From: Pogonophryne albipinna
Taxonomy: Eukaryota; Chordata; Actinopteri; Perciformes; Artedidraconidae
Direction of reading: 5' to 3'
DNA length: 64,000 nt
Assembly: GCA_028583405.1 (NCBI GenBank)
Contig: CM053253.1
Coordinates: 4,381,708 to 4,445,707, forward strand
The position numbers and the translations under genes were made by a program. Positions within the stretch are counted from its first letter, which is position 1. Each line of letters begins with the position of its first letter. Under the pieces are notes generated by a model, which did not search any database, was not told the origin of the DNA, and saw only the letters and a list, made by a program, of their open reading frames with translations. Positions 29,896 through 42,764 of this stretch are shown piece by piece.

Positions 29896-30348
29896 AAGGC
29901 AGCAGTGGCACAGTGGGAGTTTATTTTCCAATACAGGTCAGTCAGTTCTTTGGTTTGTAACTTTTTTCCGATACCTGAATACAATTGACTTGCATAACAT
30001 TGCGTATGATTCACCCTCTCTTTATATAAACGGATAAAAGATTGAGCCTTTGAGTTTGTATGCTGGATCTCAGTAAAGAGCGCTCCAAGAGAGATTTTCC
30101 AGATAAACAGATGCTGAGTTTGGTGATTATTTCCTCTGATTCTTTCTGAAGGTGTGTGCATTCGTGGAAAATATTTGCTCCAAATTCTGCATGGTCTTGA
30201 CCCATCATGACGCATACAGTACAAAGGTAGATGGAATTTCATTGTGCTCAAGTGCTCTTCTAGTCTTTCAACCACTCAAGGCTCTTTTTAACTATGGCCC
30301 ACTCGGCCTCGCTCGATATGGCTAGGCCTCGTTAGGACTGGCTCACTT

Positions 30349-30973
30349 TATGGCGCATTTCCATTACAGTTTAGTAGCTGGGGTAGTATCTATAGTAACG
30401 CAGTGTAGGCGGAGCCGTGACGTCATCTTCAATGAGAGCCCCAGAAAAACAACACAGCCGTTAGCTGTTAGCACTCAGAGCTCACAGCTCCTCATATCTG
30501 TTCAGAAACTAGACAAAAGTTAAACAAGTACAAACCACAGACTGCCTGTGTCATGGCGAATACAGTCGCTGGTTTATTTATGTCTGTATAGGCCGTTGTT
30601 GTGAGTGTGGACGGTCGGAGCATATATAACGTTAGCTTAGCCGATCTCCATTCAGAAAACACATTTTAAAAGGTGTTTCGCCTGCCGTCTGTCTGCAGAC
30701 TTGTCAAAGCATTAATTCATGGTTTTTACTAACCGGTATCAGTATGTTGTTACTTCGACATCTTTTTGAAACGTGTATTACAATTAAATCACGGTCAAAT
30801 ATGTTCATCTTGTTGTAGTTGTAGCCCCCTTGCCAGCGATTCACTCTAGTTTAGCATACTCAGCCCGACTCAGCCTGGTTGTTGGCCGGAAAGAACCTCG
30901 ATTTTATGGGGCCAGAAACAAGTGAAATAGTACCCGCTAGCAGGTATTACGTTAAGTGGAAACGCAACCAATA
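30349..30973. mobile_element. Possible MITE with GCGTTTCCA-like ends
   Basis: Near-inverted words TGGCGCATTTCCATTAC (about 30352) and AAGTGGAAACGCAACC (about 30955) bound a CpG-containing, gene-less segment. No clear target duplication. Confidence 0.4.
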
Positions 30974-30999
30974 ACGGGCCCCGCACGGCTCCGCGCTGT

Positions 31000-31450
31000 A
31001 AACTCCTATTACAATCACAGCTCAATGAAGCTCCCTTATTTAAAGTGTAGATTATAAATACAGTAGCAACCTTCTGAAAAAAACCAACCTTATAGCACCA
31101 TGGATGACTTGCTGTTGGAGCATTTTATATCCCAGGGTTATCATATAAATGGAAAATAATTTCTTTAAGAAACTATCCTTGTGTTGAACTTTCCTGTCGG
31201 CTCCCAGACCGTGGTCGAGGAAACGGGGGGGATGACTCTCTGTCGTCTCCCAGGGCAGAAGCAACACGCTTCGGATTCAATAACCCACTTTATGAAATCA
31301 CTGGAGAGAGGCGAGCTCGTCTTGGGAGGTCGTTGTATTTATTTAGTTCTTCCGTTTCACAAGATACATCACAGACCTATGCTTTTTCCTGCTGCCTCGT
31401 TTCATTTCCAGAAAACATATATACCGCTCGCTCACTCTCGCTCTACCATA
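31000..31450. other. Unassigned intergenic DNA
   Basis: No exon or repeat boundary recognised. The frames at 31052..31267 and 31181..31501 lack support. Confidence 0.35.
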
Positions 31451-31458
31451 CCCACATC

Positions 31459-32759
31459 CAGGGGCGGACTGGGGGGAAAAATTGGCCCGGGGATTAATTG
31501 AGAGACAGGCCCACTTAATGCGCGGCATGTATCGGCCGGCCGGCGACAAAAGTATGTTACTTAACAAAAAACCCTATGCATTTTATGTTATTTTGGACAA
31601 TTATTCATATAGTAATCACATTACCTGAGCCCTTGAGTTGCTTAGAGCAAAATAGTTACAGCATATATTTAGTATCCTCAATGTGGGTGAGACAATTTAA
31701 CAGGGGGTGTGGGCAGGTGGTGGACCTCACCTCCTCTAGGGGGGTCCGGGGGCAAGCTCCCCCGGGAAGATTTTTTTTAAATGTTGAAGTTAAATGCATC
31801 AATCTGGTGCACTTTGAGAGCAACATTAGGGACTAAATCTATGGCAGTCAGTAGGGGCTTGGACTGTGAGCCGTAGGGTCGCCGGTTCAAGTCCCCGACC
31901 AGTCCTACAATTGGAGTGTGGACTTCTACTTGGAGAGGTCCCAGTTCACCTCCTGCCCTGCCGTGCTGCCCTTGAGCAAGGCACCGGACATCCCCCTTCC
32001 CCCCTCACTCCCATTGCTCCCCGGGCGCTGTACAATAGCTGCCCACTGCTTCTAGTACTAGACTCCTGGTACTAGGATGGGTTAAAAGCAGAGAACACAT
32101 TTCACTGTGTGTGCTGTGTACCGTAAACAGATTAACTTTTTCTTTCAACATTTATTTGAACAGCAAGTGGAGGCAAAAGTGACTGCACCCAAAACAATAA
32201 ACCTGCTAGCTAACTAGCCTAAACTCAGTAACAGAATGTGGGCAACACGTTCTTCTCCACAGCCGCGCGACCTCTGAGTCAGACGTCACTTCCCCCTTTT
32301 CTATCCTACGGGTACAGCCGTACAGCCACTCCCCCTGAACCCCGTTTCCCCGCCAACCCCCCCCCCCCCCCCCCTCAGCTATGCAAGCTCCTCCCTCTGA
32401 ACCCAGGGCTCGCTACAATACTGTATACTGTATACACAAACTATACAAAAACGCCTTTACGCTTTGGAGCTTGTTTATCCATTTGTAAGCAACTGCCAGC
32501 TAGGTCTCTCAGTCACTCACTCCTGATCGTTCACTGCACAGTGACAGCTGCTATGGGCCTGATGTGTGAAATTGAAACTGATCGATAGAACAAAGGTAGC
32601 CTATCAAAACGGCCCTGCCCACTTACAAATGTGGGCCGGTAGGATTTAGGCAAATTAAACAAAATGTTAATTTAAAAAAAAAATGTGGCCCTCCGGCCCA
32701 CACACAGCACCGGCCCACCGGGGAAACTCCCGGTATTCCCAATGGCCAGTCCGCCCCTG
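31459..32759. mobile_element. hAT-type element, 1.3 kb, with nested SINE
   Basis: Ends CAGGGGCGGACTGG and CCAGTCCGCCCCTG are perfect inverted repeats. Identical 8-bp flanks CCCACATC at 31451..31458 and 32760..32767. Contains the recurrent GGGGGTCCGGGGGCA block (about 31690..31850) and a SINE at 31845..32145. No transposase. Confidence 0.92.
31845..32145 (+). mobile_element. tRNA-derived SINE
   Basis: A-box-like TAGGGGCTTGGACTG, B box GGTTCAAGTCC (31884..31894), then the fish SINE core CTTGAGCAAGGCACCGGACA and GATGGGTTAAAAGCAGAGAA with a CACTGTGTGTGCTGTGTACC end. The tRNA-like head cannot fold as a full tRNA, so it is not called a tRNA gene. Confidence 0.85.
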
Positions 32760-33118
32760 CCCACATCACATGCACGCGCCACACCCCTCTCTTAAAGGGG
32801 TAGCGATCTCACTCTGCATGACCCTAATGTCATAACACTTGAAAGAAAAGAAAAAAAGTACAAAGGCAACAATAGAGTCCTTTTGAGCAGTTGAAAGTTC
32901 AAGTCTGACACTCGTCTACTCTACAGTGTTTACATTATTGACCATGTTATATTATACTTACATCTCTAGTGTATTTCTTGTTACTGGAAGAACATGTGTT
33001 TTATATACTGTATAATATCATCTGATATTGCTCAGTCAGGCTATTCAAGGGCAACATCATTCAGTTTGACCTTTGACTGAAAAGTGAGCAATAATAAACA
33101 GACGAGACTTTTTTTTAA

Positions 33119-33473
33119 AGGGGCTCTATTATGCTATTTGGGTTTCCCCTTTGCTGTAGTGTTTTATAGGGTTTTGTGCATTTAAATGGTCTGCAAAGGC
33201 TAAAATCCGATAATTCCTCTCCCCTAAATGCCTCCATTGGACTCCTTTGTTTACTTCTGTAACATAATGACATCACTATGTAACACTCACGCCTCTATTG
33301 GTTAGCACTCCAACACATTGTACTTGATAGGCCAAGGGGCGGGACATCTCTAAACAGTAGACCAATCAGACTGGGACTGCAGCACAAGCAGTATGATACA
33401 AATAAACCACTTGTTGTCACAGTAGGGACAAAAATACAAATATTAACCTGAAAATGAGCATAGTATGTCTTCT
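33119..33473. mobile_element. TTAA-target MITE, 355 bp
   Basis: Left end AGGGGCTCTATTATGC; right end GCATAGTATGTCTTCT; TTAA on both sides (33115..33118 and 33474..33477). The interior (TGGACTCCTTTGTTTACTTC, AAGGGGCGGGACATCTCTAA) is the same family as the outer arms of the foldback structure 52445..59204. Confidence 0.88.
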
Positions 33474-33831
33474 TTAAATAATTATGATGACTTTGCTTAT
33501 TATTTCTCACAAACACAATGAGCTTGTATGTTACAATAGAGAGCTCACAAAAAACAGTGAAGGTCTCAAATGCAAAAGGCAAGTCTGTCAGCTCAGGACG
33601 TAAAAGGACAGCTCAGGCCCTAAAGGACATCCTGTCATGTCTGCTGAGTGTAAGCGACAACACAACTATAACAGTGGTGGTCTGTGTTATAACATCGCAT
33701 GTGAGAGTTAAGATGCAGGGAAGTTAATGAGACTCGGCCTTAACTGCAGCACGATGTAGGTCAGAGTCAGGAGCGGCCCACTGTAACCCCTGGACCAGTA
33801 ACACTAGAGTCTTTAGTGCAAGGCCTGGGGT

Positions 33832-33832
<1 letters not shown>

Positions 33833-33888
<56 letters not shown>
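33833..33888 (+). repeat. (CA)n microsatellite
   Basis: 28 AC repeats. The surrounding small frames are not supported as genes. Confidence 0.97.
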
Positions 33889-33892
<4 letters not shown>

Positions 33893-34701
33893 TCCGCGGT
33901 CACAAACAGATATTAATATGGCAAAACCAGCACACATAGATCCAGGAAGATGTGCCCCTGTGTATAAAGACACGCCAGTTCATACATGTGGAAACCAGCT
34001 ACACTTAAAGTCAAACACGCACAAGCATGCTTAGAAATGTACACACAGCCACACATAGAAATCACAGAGTGAGAGTGATGTGCTGTACCCTGGAGAAGTG
34101 TGTTGCGCTCCACTGCACTTTGACAGTAACACAGGCTGAGCTCTCTCTATCTCCCTTCATGTCTCTCTCTCACAGTTCCTTTTGACTCAATTTTCACTCA
34201 AAGTGCAAAACTCGGCAAAATGCGACACTCTTCGTTCTCAGCACAAAATCACGGTCACCATGAAAAATGTAATCAAAAGTGTCAGAGGCAGAAAGCTTTA
34301 CGAAACGGTATCAGAATATTTGATTAGATCCTGTGAATTTCAGTTTCTGCATATACAATCAGATACAAAAGTCATTTTCAATTCAAAAACACGTTCAGCC
34401 TAGATTCTGTTTTAAGTATTTTTGAAATAAAACACTCGAAGCTTACAAGGCACAAGTACAATTGATTCTACTGTTGATTCTACTGTGTTTTAAGATACAA
34501 GAAAGCTGCAGTAAAAGGAAGCAGAGTATGTCTAAACATTATGCAAAATGGTTTCAAACACATCCAGTGATGAATCAGTTCAGTGTGCTGATCAGCCTCA
34601 GACTCACTGAACAAATCTAAGGCCAGACGAGATGAGAGATATCTGACGTCAGAGACTTTACTTGAGACATTAGGTATTGAAGTCTAAAGACAACAATAAT
34701 T

Positions 34702-34757
34702 TAGTGCAAATTGTCCATAGAATGCAATAATGCACATTCAATGGACAATCTGCACTA
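34702..34757. other. Short near-perfect hairpin
   Basis: TAGTGCAAATTGTCCATAG and its complement on the right arm pair over 23 positions with two mismatches around a 10-nt loop. It could be a decayed palindromic MITE or a hairpin RNA; no conservation can be judged here. Confidence 0.5.
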
Positions 34758-34977
34758 ATGTACATTCTCAAAATATTGAAGTGACTGTTATTTTCGTATA
34801 TTGATTGTTTTTTTTTAATTAGGTCTTAATGTGTGCACATGTAACAATGTGTCTTTGACTGTGTATATATATATATACATATTTGCACACATATTTTTAT
34901 ATTTTATATTCTATATACATTTGTTTTTATATTTGGGATTGTGGGAAACAGTATTTCGATCTCTCTGTCTGTACACA

Positions 34978-35433
34978 GACAGTTTATAAAGCTTTGAATG
35001 GTTTAGGCCCAAAATACATTTCTGACCTCCTGCTAAATGATGAACCATCCAGATCTCTCAGGTCTTCAGGGACTGGTCAGCTTTCTGTCCCCAGAGTCAG
35101 AACTAAACATGGAGAAGCAGCGTTTAGTTATTATGCTCCAAATATCTGGAACAAACTCCCAGAAACCTGCAGGTCCGCTGCAACTCTGACTACTTTTAAA
35201 TCCAGGCTGAAGACTTTTCTTTTTGTCGCTGCTTTTAATTGAACTATTTACATCTTAGACTGCACTGTAACTTTTATCCATGTATCTTTTCTTTTAATGT
35301 TTATTTTATTAGCTTTCCTTTTTAATGATTGATTTTAAATGCCATTTTCTTAATGTCTTTCATTTGTTGTAAAGCACTTTGAATTGCCTTGTGTTGAAAA
35401 GTGCTATATAAATAAACTTGCCTTGCCTTGCCT
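34978..35433 (+). mobile_element. LINE 3' fragment with (TTGCC)n tail
   Basis: The frame ending at 35242 reads YKALNGLGPKYISDLLL, GEAAFSYYAPNIWNKLPETC, TFKSRLKTFLF, the conserved C-terminal end of an L2/Rex-like non-LTR ORF. It is followed by a 3' UTR with GTGCTATATAAATAAACTTG and TTGCC repeats. It begins abruptly next to the 34930 tail fragment, so it is a truncated, chimeric copy. Confidence 0.85.
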
Positions 35434-37136
35434 TCCACACAAGCTGGAAGATTGACTTTGAACATTTGTTGACTGTTTTGCATCCTTCTTTCTACAATAT
35501 CTGTGTATGGTGGTGTTGTCAGCTTAGGGAAAGCATGTGGTCATGGATATATAAACTACGGTTTAGTTTTGGTTATGGTCACGGTTGGAGAGCTAACACA
35601 CTTAGGGAAAAAATGTGGTGTGAGTTTAGCACTACATGCAAATCTACCGCCACGACTTCCACACGCTCCGGCTGCATTTGCACAGAGTTCAGCCTTGCAT
35701 AAAAGAACAGCCCTCTCTTCATTCATTCATTTGAATGAAACCAGTCTGTTGTGCAGTGGGGCGAAACACAGGGTTGCCCGGCAAAGAAAACAATTGTTGA
35801 CTAGCAAAAAGTTATACCTTGCTCAACTTTTGCTTCAACGCAGTGCATCCATCAAGTCATTACATCAATCAAATACATACCATTCCTGCATTCATTTCGT
35901 CCCATGAAAGCTATTTAAAGACTGTTTTCTGTGCTATCGTTGTGACAAAGTGTAACACTTGTCTGCTAAGTCCTGTCTGCAAGTTTTACAAAACCTCTTG
36001 CCGTGTTTTATCATCTGGTTCAACTTTTAAACCCATTTTCTGTTACTCCATATTTAATTGTATCATCGTCTTAAACAACACGCCCCCACCAACGTTGAAA
36101 GTGAGCACGGACCCAAATCTGGAGGTGTGCAATGAAACAATATGAATGTAACATTTAGGGATTGTGGCCTGCGTCATAAACAAATAGATGTACTTTGCTT
36201 TAAGTGATTCCCATTAACAAAAACACAGATGTAACCTAAAATATTGATTCAACATATAAATAAATCTACAGTGTAATCTTTTATCGTCTTTCATAACAGG
36301 AGACCCTTTACTGAGACATTTTGTTGAAAACTAAATAAGGGACATACAGCTTGTATACATCTGCTGTAAAACAAAATGAATGTAACATCCTGTTCCTATC
36401 AGCCGAGGACCTTTATCAAACGTGTATTATTTTCTCTGACTATCGAGGCTGACATATTCAGGAGAAAAATAGATTGCGTGAGTGATTTGGATGAAGTGGA
36501 AAGTGAGTCATTTTTCCTTTTGTACAATACACAGTGATGTTCTTTTACTCAGAAATATAGTGCATGGATAATTAAAAGATATGAATGGTGGCTTTATTTG
36601 GATGCAGCTATTATTGTATTATAAGGATGATTACAGTATTTAATTTGTGTTATTATGCAAGTTATAATTGTTACAGTTTTGTTAATGATTTATGCATTTT
36701 GGCATCGATTTAGAAAATGATGCTGAGCAAGAAACACGAATAATTCATCACTTCAAAAGACATGTTGCCACTATTTAAGTCAATGTAGGTTTTTCCTGCA
36801 GCTCTTTAAGGATGTTAAATGTACAGTACCTCCACAGGCGACTGCACAACCACCCATTTATGTCAAGCTGTCAGTGTCTTTACAATCAAGTGAAACAACA
36901 TCCTGCTCTGCCTTATATCCTGCCAGACAAATACACCAAGTGTGGTCCTCCTCTCTCTTTTCCCTGCTCAAACATTTACATTATCTTCAGCAGCCATAAT
37001 GGACCGTGCCTGTTGATCCTCTCTGAGACAGAACTCAGCCTTCACCTCGACTGCAGACTTTCATTGTTTAAAAATGGGTTGATAAGGACAAATGGATATC
37101 TATTTTCTTCCCTATTTCTTGTTTTTCCAACCCAGT
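35434..37136. other. Intergenic DNA without recognised features
   Basis: AT-rich. Frames at 35503..35907, 35819..36145 and 36812..37186 have no motif or splice support. Confidence 0.35.
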
Positions 37137-39854
37137 CTCACAAAAAAACGTGTAATAACTACGTTGGTCCACAACGTAGGACGTAGTATTTCTACAAAAA
37201 CGCCTCTGAAATTGTAGGATCCCTACGTTTTTTTTCACCATTCATTCCAATGGCTGGCGTCTATGTCACGTGATCTTCACATTTCTCCCTGCAGAAAAAA
37301 AAAACATGGCCGAACTTCGTTTTATTCTCGGTGTAAAATGCCTATTTTAAGGTTAGTTTGGCCATTAAAATGCGTTTTGATGTCATTTGATGCGAGAGTT
37401 GTTATTTCAGATGATGTGTGCAGTGGATGTACATGATCTTTAGTTTGCTAGTTATTACGAAGATTACTTCAGGAAATTGTGTCTCTACAACGTTTTCATT
37501 GTTACCAAGGTGGTTGCTAGGGACGCTGCTATCGATATTATTTCTGTTATGTTGTGTAACTGTTTAATGGTGTTATCTTTATTGGTCCCACCTTCCCCGT
37601 CAATGTATAGTGTTGGTCCACAGCGCAAACGTATTAGTTTAACAAAATGCGCATCTAAAATTGTGGCATAGATACGTTATTTCCCCCTGTGCAATTCTCC
37701 ATTTACTCAACAATAACACATAATTATCCTTGTGTTTATTTATTTGTTTGATTAATAAACACAAGTTGGAGTCCGTCAGGACCGAGGGTCGGAGCAGCTC
37801 ATTTGCTTTACAGAATATTACACCCGGAAGTAAGTATTCTCTCCGCTTCGCTTGACAAACCCCGTGATAGTCCTCAAGCTCTGTGATTGGATGTTTGAGT
37901 GTGCTCCGAGGGTTACGCCGAGCGTCGAACAGCACTTGAAATGGGATGGAACCACGGCAGACTGTCCAAAACTGGATTTGAACGGGTCCACCGCGTCCCC
38001 AGAACTACACATGCTGGCTATTGTGTTTCGCAACATGTTTAACTATAGCACGTCTCTGGGAATTGTAGTTTTAAAAGACGTTTTCGTATTTCCCATAATA
38101 AGAAGTTGCCAGTATTAAACTGTGTACATCCTTGGAGGTGTAGGGGATAGGAAACACTCACATTTAAAACATATAATTAATAAATGGGTGAAAATTGCTT
38201 GTGCCCATAATGGGCAGCATTACCCACATGCCAGCTAAGGTCAGAAGAGCTTTATTTAACAGCTGGTCTTGTGTCTGTGACCCCTCCTGTTGTTCATTGA
38301 TAAGCCTGAAACATGCACTTGTCAAGGTTCAGAGGCACATTTTGCAAATATGGCAGTAGCCATCGATCAGCTTAAGATAAGATATACTTTATTGATCCCA
38401 AGTTGGAAACATTTGCGTTACATCAGCATGTGTAACAGTTGTAAATATGCAGTGGTGTTTATTTGTAAATCATTTAGTATAATCACACCAATTCTGTGTT
38501 TTATTTAATAATTCTGTGTTCTTTATTTATTGATTGTTCAATACCTGACGAGGCCGGAGATGAAATATCTACATACATCTTATAAGAGTATAATACATAT
38601 GTATAATATCAGTTAAAATAAGTGCTTCAACATAGTTAACATTGCTGGAGGTATACACACATATTGATAGATGTCTTGTAATGCACTATTGAGGAACCTG
38701 CGACCCAAGTTTTTAATTCAATGCATAACTACACCATAGTTGTGTAGGCCTATATGATATGTCAATAAACCTTAGAAAATCTTGAAATCTTGAAAGGGAT
38801 GTGCAAAATAGTCATTATATACAGTCTTTAATTAACTATTAGTAGAGAATAACGAGTAATGAATATACTTTATAGGGATCCTATTAATATCTAATAATAA
38901 AAATAATGAAATTCAATAACATGCTTTAACCACTAGGTGTCCCTTTATATCAGCTGTGCACCTTTATGGTATAAAGCCGAATTAGTGTTGATACTGCAAG
39001 GAGACGTATTGTGTGAAAAGAAATGTAAGATGTTGTTTAATGGCTGATATATTTATGATCCACATCACGTTTTCAGTTCCTCATGTTTGTCTAGAAGTCT
39101 TCTCATCAGGGCTCTATAAATACAGAACTACGGCAGATATGTAATATTTAATGCAGCCGAACCGTGTATTACAATGCCGTTATGTGATGACTTTCAAAGA
39201 GAAAAGCAAGCACACTCCGAATAAAGTGTTTTCGGTCTGTTTCCGGTATTTGTTAATGACGATGTGCTGTGAGATGTGAGACTGGGTTGGATATTTGCAC
39301 AGGGGAAAATAACGTATCTATGCCACAATTTTAGATGCAGATTTTGTTAAACTAATATGTTTGCACTGTGGACCAACACTATACATTGACGGGGAAGGGG
39401 TTAGCAATAAAGATTACACCATTAAACAGTTACACAACATAACAGAAATAATATCGATAGCAGCGTCCCTAGCAACCACCTTGGTAACAATGAAAACGTT
39501 GTATAGACACAATTTCCTGAAGTAATCTTCGTAATAACTAGCAAACTAAAGATCATGTACATCCACTGCACACATAATCTGAAATAACAATTCATATTTC
39601 TCGCATCAAATGACATCAAAACGCATTTTAATGGCCAAACTAACCTTAAAATAGGCATTTTCCATCGAGAATAAAACGAAGTTCGGCCATGTTTATTTTT
39701 TCTGCAGGGAGAAATTTGAAGATCACGTGACATAGACGCCAGCCATTGGAATGAATGGTGAAAAAAACGTAGGGATCTTACAATTTCAGAGGCGTTTTTG
39801 TAGAAATTGTGGACCAACGTAGTTATTACACGTTTTTTTGTGAGACTGGGTTGG
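37137..39854. mobile_element. DNA element with ~560-bp terminal inverted repeats
   Basis: 37137..37694 and 39295..39854 are inverted copies, very similar along their length. Outer ends are CCAACCCAGTCTCAC and GTGAGACTGGGTTGG. The middle 1.6 kb differs and has no recognisable transposase. GAGACTGGGTTGG also occurs at the inner edge of the right arm (about 39279..39291). Flanks (TTGTTTTT / TTGTTCTG) match only partly, so the superfamily is open; long repeats would suit a Mutator-like element. Confidence 0.75.
38376..38415 (-). mobile_element. Small LINE tail fragment
   Basis: GATATACTTTATTGATCCCA is the antisense of the common fish LINE 3' end. A further sense tail with a repeated ATCTTGAA word lies at about 38765..38800. 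Confidence 0.5.
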
Positions 39855-39948
39855 TTGTTCTGTGCATTTGAGGAATATCAATCACACTGCTATTTGTTTA
39901 ACCATGTTGCAGAATGGCGCTTTTCTGGTGTTGCATGTTGTACATTAA

Positions 39949-42437
39949 AGGTCACCTATTGTGCAAAATCCACTTGTTCATGTCTCTTCTACATCAACAT
40001 GTGTCCCCTCTTCTTCATGTCTCTTCTACATCAACATGTGTCCCCTCTTCTTCATGTCTGTTCTACATCAACATGTGTCCCCTCTTCTTCATGTCTGTTC
40101 TACATCAACATGTGTCCCCTCTTCTTCATGTCTGTTCTACATCAACATGTGTCCTCTCTTCTTCATGTCTCTTCTACATCAACATGTGTCCCCTCTTCTT
40201 CATGTCTCTTCTACATCAACATGTGTCCCCTCTTCTTCATGTCTCTTCTACATCAACATGTATCCCCTCTTCTTCATGTCTCTTCTACATCAACATGTGT
40301 CCCCTCTTCTTCATGTCTCTTCTACATCAACATGTGTCCCCTCTTCTTCATGTCTCTTCTACATCAACATGTGTCCCCTCTTCTTCATGTCTCTTCTACA
40401 TCAACATGTGTCCCCTCTTCTTCATGTCTGTTCTACATCAACATGTGTCCCCTCTTCTTCCTGTCTGTTCTACATCAACATGTGTCCTCTCTTCTTCATG
40501 TCTCTTCTACATCAACATGTGTCCCCTCTTCTTCATGTCTCTTCTACATCAACATGTGTCCCCTCTTCTTCATGTCTCTTCTACATCAACATGTATCCCC
40601 TCTTCTTCATGTCTCTTCTACATCAACATGTGTCCCCTCTTCTTCATGTCTCTTCTACATCAACATGTGTCCCCTCTTCTTCATGTCTCTTCTACATCAA
40701 CATGTGTCCCCTCTTCTTCATGTCTGTTCTACATCAACATGTGTCCCCTCTTCTTCATGTCTCTTCTACATCAACATGTGTCCCCTCTTCTTCATGTCTC
40801 TTCTACATCAACATGTGTCCCCTCTTATTCATGTCTCTTCTACATCAACATGTGTCCCCTCTTCTTCATGTCTCTTCTACATCAACATGTGTCCCCTCTT
40901 CTTCATGTCTCTTCTACATCAACATGTGTCCCCTCTTCTTCATGTCTCTTCTACATCAACATGTGTCCCCTCTTCTTCATGTCTCTTCTACATCAACATG
41001 TGTCCCCTCTTCTTCATGTCTGTTCTACATCAACATGTGTCCCCTCTTCTTCATGTCTCTTCTACATCAACATGTGTCCCCTCTTCTTCATGTCTCTTCT
41101 ACATCAACATGTGTCCCCTCTTCTTCATGTCTCTTCTACATCAACATGTGTCCCCTCTTCTTCATGTCTCTTCTACATCAACATGTGTCCCCTCTTCTTC
41201 ATGTCTCTTCTACATCAACATGTGTCCCCTCTTCTTCATGTCTGTTCTACATCAACATGTGTCCCCTCTTCTTCCTGTCTGTTCTACATCAACATGTGTC
41301 CTCTCTTCTTCATGTCTCTTCTACATCAACATGTGTCCCCTCTTCTTCATGTCTCTTCTACATCAACATGTGTCCCCTCTTCTTCATGTCTCTTCTACAT
41401 CAACATGTATCCCCTCTTATTCATGTCTCTTCTACATCAACATGTGTCCCCTCTTCTTCATGTCTCTTCTACATCAACATGTGTCCCCTCTTCTTCATGT
41501 CTCTTCTACATCAACATGTATCCCCTCTTCTTCATGTCTCTTCTACATCAACATGTGTCCCCTCTTCTTCATGTCTCTTCTACATCAACATGTGTCCCCT
41601 CTTCTTCATGTCTCTTCTACATCAACATGTGTCCCCTCTTCTTCATGTCTGTTCTACATCAACATGTGTCCCCTCTTCTTCATGTCTCTTCTACATCAAC
41701 ATGTGTCCCCTCTTCTTCATGTCTCTTCTACATCAACATGTGTCCCCTCTTATTCATGTCTGTTCTACATCAACATGTGTCCCCTCTTCTTCATGTCTCT
41801 TCTACATCAACATGTGTCCCCTCTTCTTCATGTCTCTTCTACATCAACATGTGTCCCCTCTTCTTCATGTCTCTTCTACATCAACATGTGTCCCCTCTTC
41901 TTCATGTCTCTTCTACATCAACATGTGTCCCCTCTTCTTCATGTCTCTTCTACATCAACATGTGTCCCCTCTTCTTCATGTCTCTTCTACATCAACATGT
42001 GTCCCCTCTGTGTAAAGAGACTCTGAAAGTTTCAGGAAAAAAGATTCTCTCTCTTTTTGTCCTGATCTATTTCTATAAAAACCTGTCTGAAAATGAGCTG
42101 ATCAGCTTTTGGCCACTTTATGATGTCATAACGATGTGTTGGCTTGTGTAACCATTAGCCAATCAGCAACCAAGGTACCCCCCCCCCACACACCTTATCA
42201 CCTGAATCTCCTCCTAGAGCACCATTGTGTTCTTTTTAACCAAATATCTCTCAGAGGGGCGTGGGGAGGGGCTCCTTATTTTCATCTAAAGTAACAGACA
42301 GAGCACTTTTAAAACAGAGGGGATTATGGGATGCTGCAATGATCTGTTTGGTGTTTGGAGCCAAACACTTCAGAGACATGTTTGTATATATCTGAGACCT
42401 ATAATATATTGATGAAAAACAGTATAATAGGGGACCT
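39949..42437. mobile_element. TTAA-target element with expanded 37-bp minisatellite
   Basis: Left end AGGTCACCTATTGTGC preceded by TTAA (39945..39948); right end ATAATAGGGGACCT, where the right TTAA has decayed. The non-repetitive right third (GTTTGGAGCCAAACACTTC and neighbours) is homologous to that of 26690..28352. Noncoding. Confidence 0.85.
39979..42013 (+). repeat. 37-bp minisatellite, 55 units, with higher-order blocks
   Basis: The first and last unit starts (39979, 41977) are exactly 54 x 37 bp apart, so no net indels. Variant units recur at fixed spacings: 333 bp (9 units) and 814 bp (22 units). Three overlapping open frames of about 700 codons are artefacts of the stop-free unit. 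Confidence 0.97.
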
Positions 42438-42764
42438 TGTTTCTAAACATTGAGGACTACAGTAGGATCCAATGGGCTTTGTTCTGAATAGTCTTTCTGG
42501 CTTATCGAGGTTCTTAACTGCTTGTTAATACCCCTAAGTGGCAGCCATGATATGAGTCTTCAGAATTATCTAAATGCTAAGGAAAGGCGCCTCACTGTTT
42601 CTGTTTGCTTATATCCTTTGGCATAGGGTACACTGGATCATCCTTTACCAAATAAAAGCACATTATGAAGCCCCACAACTCCTTGCTTTCAGGAGCAGGA
42701 TTTGGGCTGAAGCTAGCAGTCCAATTGCCTCAACTTCAAAGACTGTTTATAAGACTTAGAGGTA

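Noticed and set aside
31845..31920. Possible tRNA gene
   Set aside because: A and B boxes are present but the fold is incomplete and the sequence continues into a SINE body and tail.
34883..35242. A 119-codon frame as a host gene
   Set aside because: LINE ORF C-terminus with (TTGCC)n tail; the N-terminal part of the frame runs into another repeat.
26720..42013. Regular repeats resembling a CRISPR array
   Set aside because: Units are contiguous with no unique spacers, and the DNA is eukaryotic.
39807..42151. Three open frames of about 680-745 codons, the longest in the window
   Set aside because: Same 37-bp minisatellite artefact; unit length is not a multiple of three and all frames are equally open.
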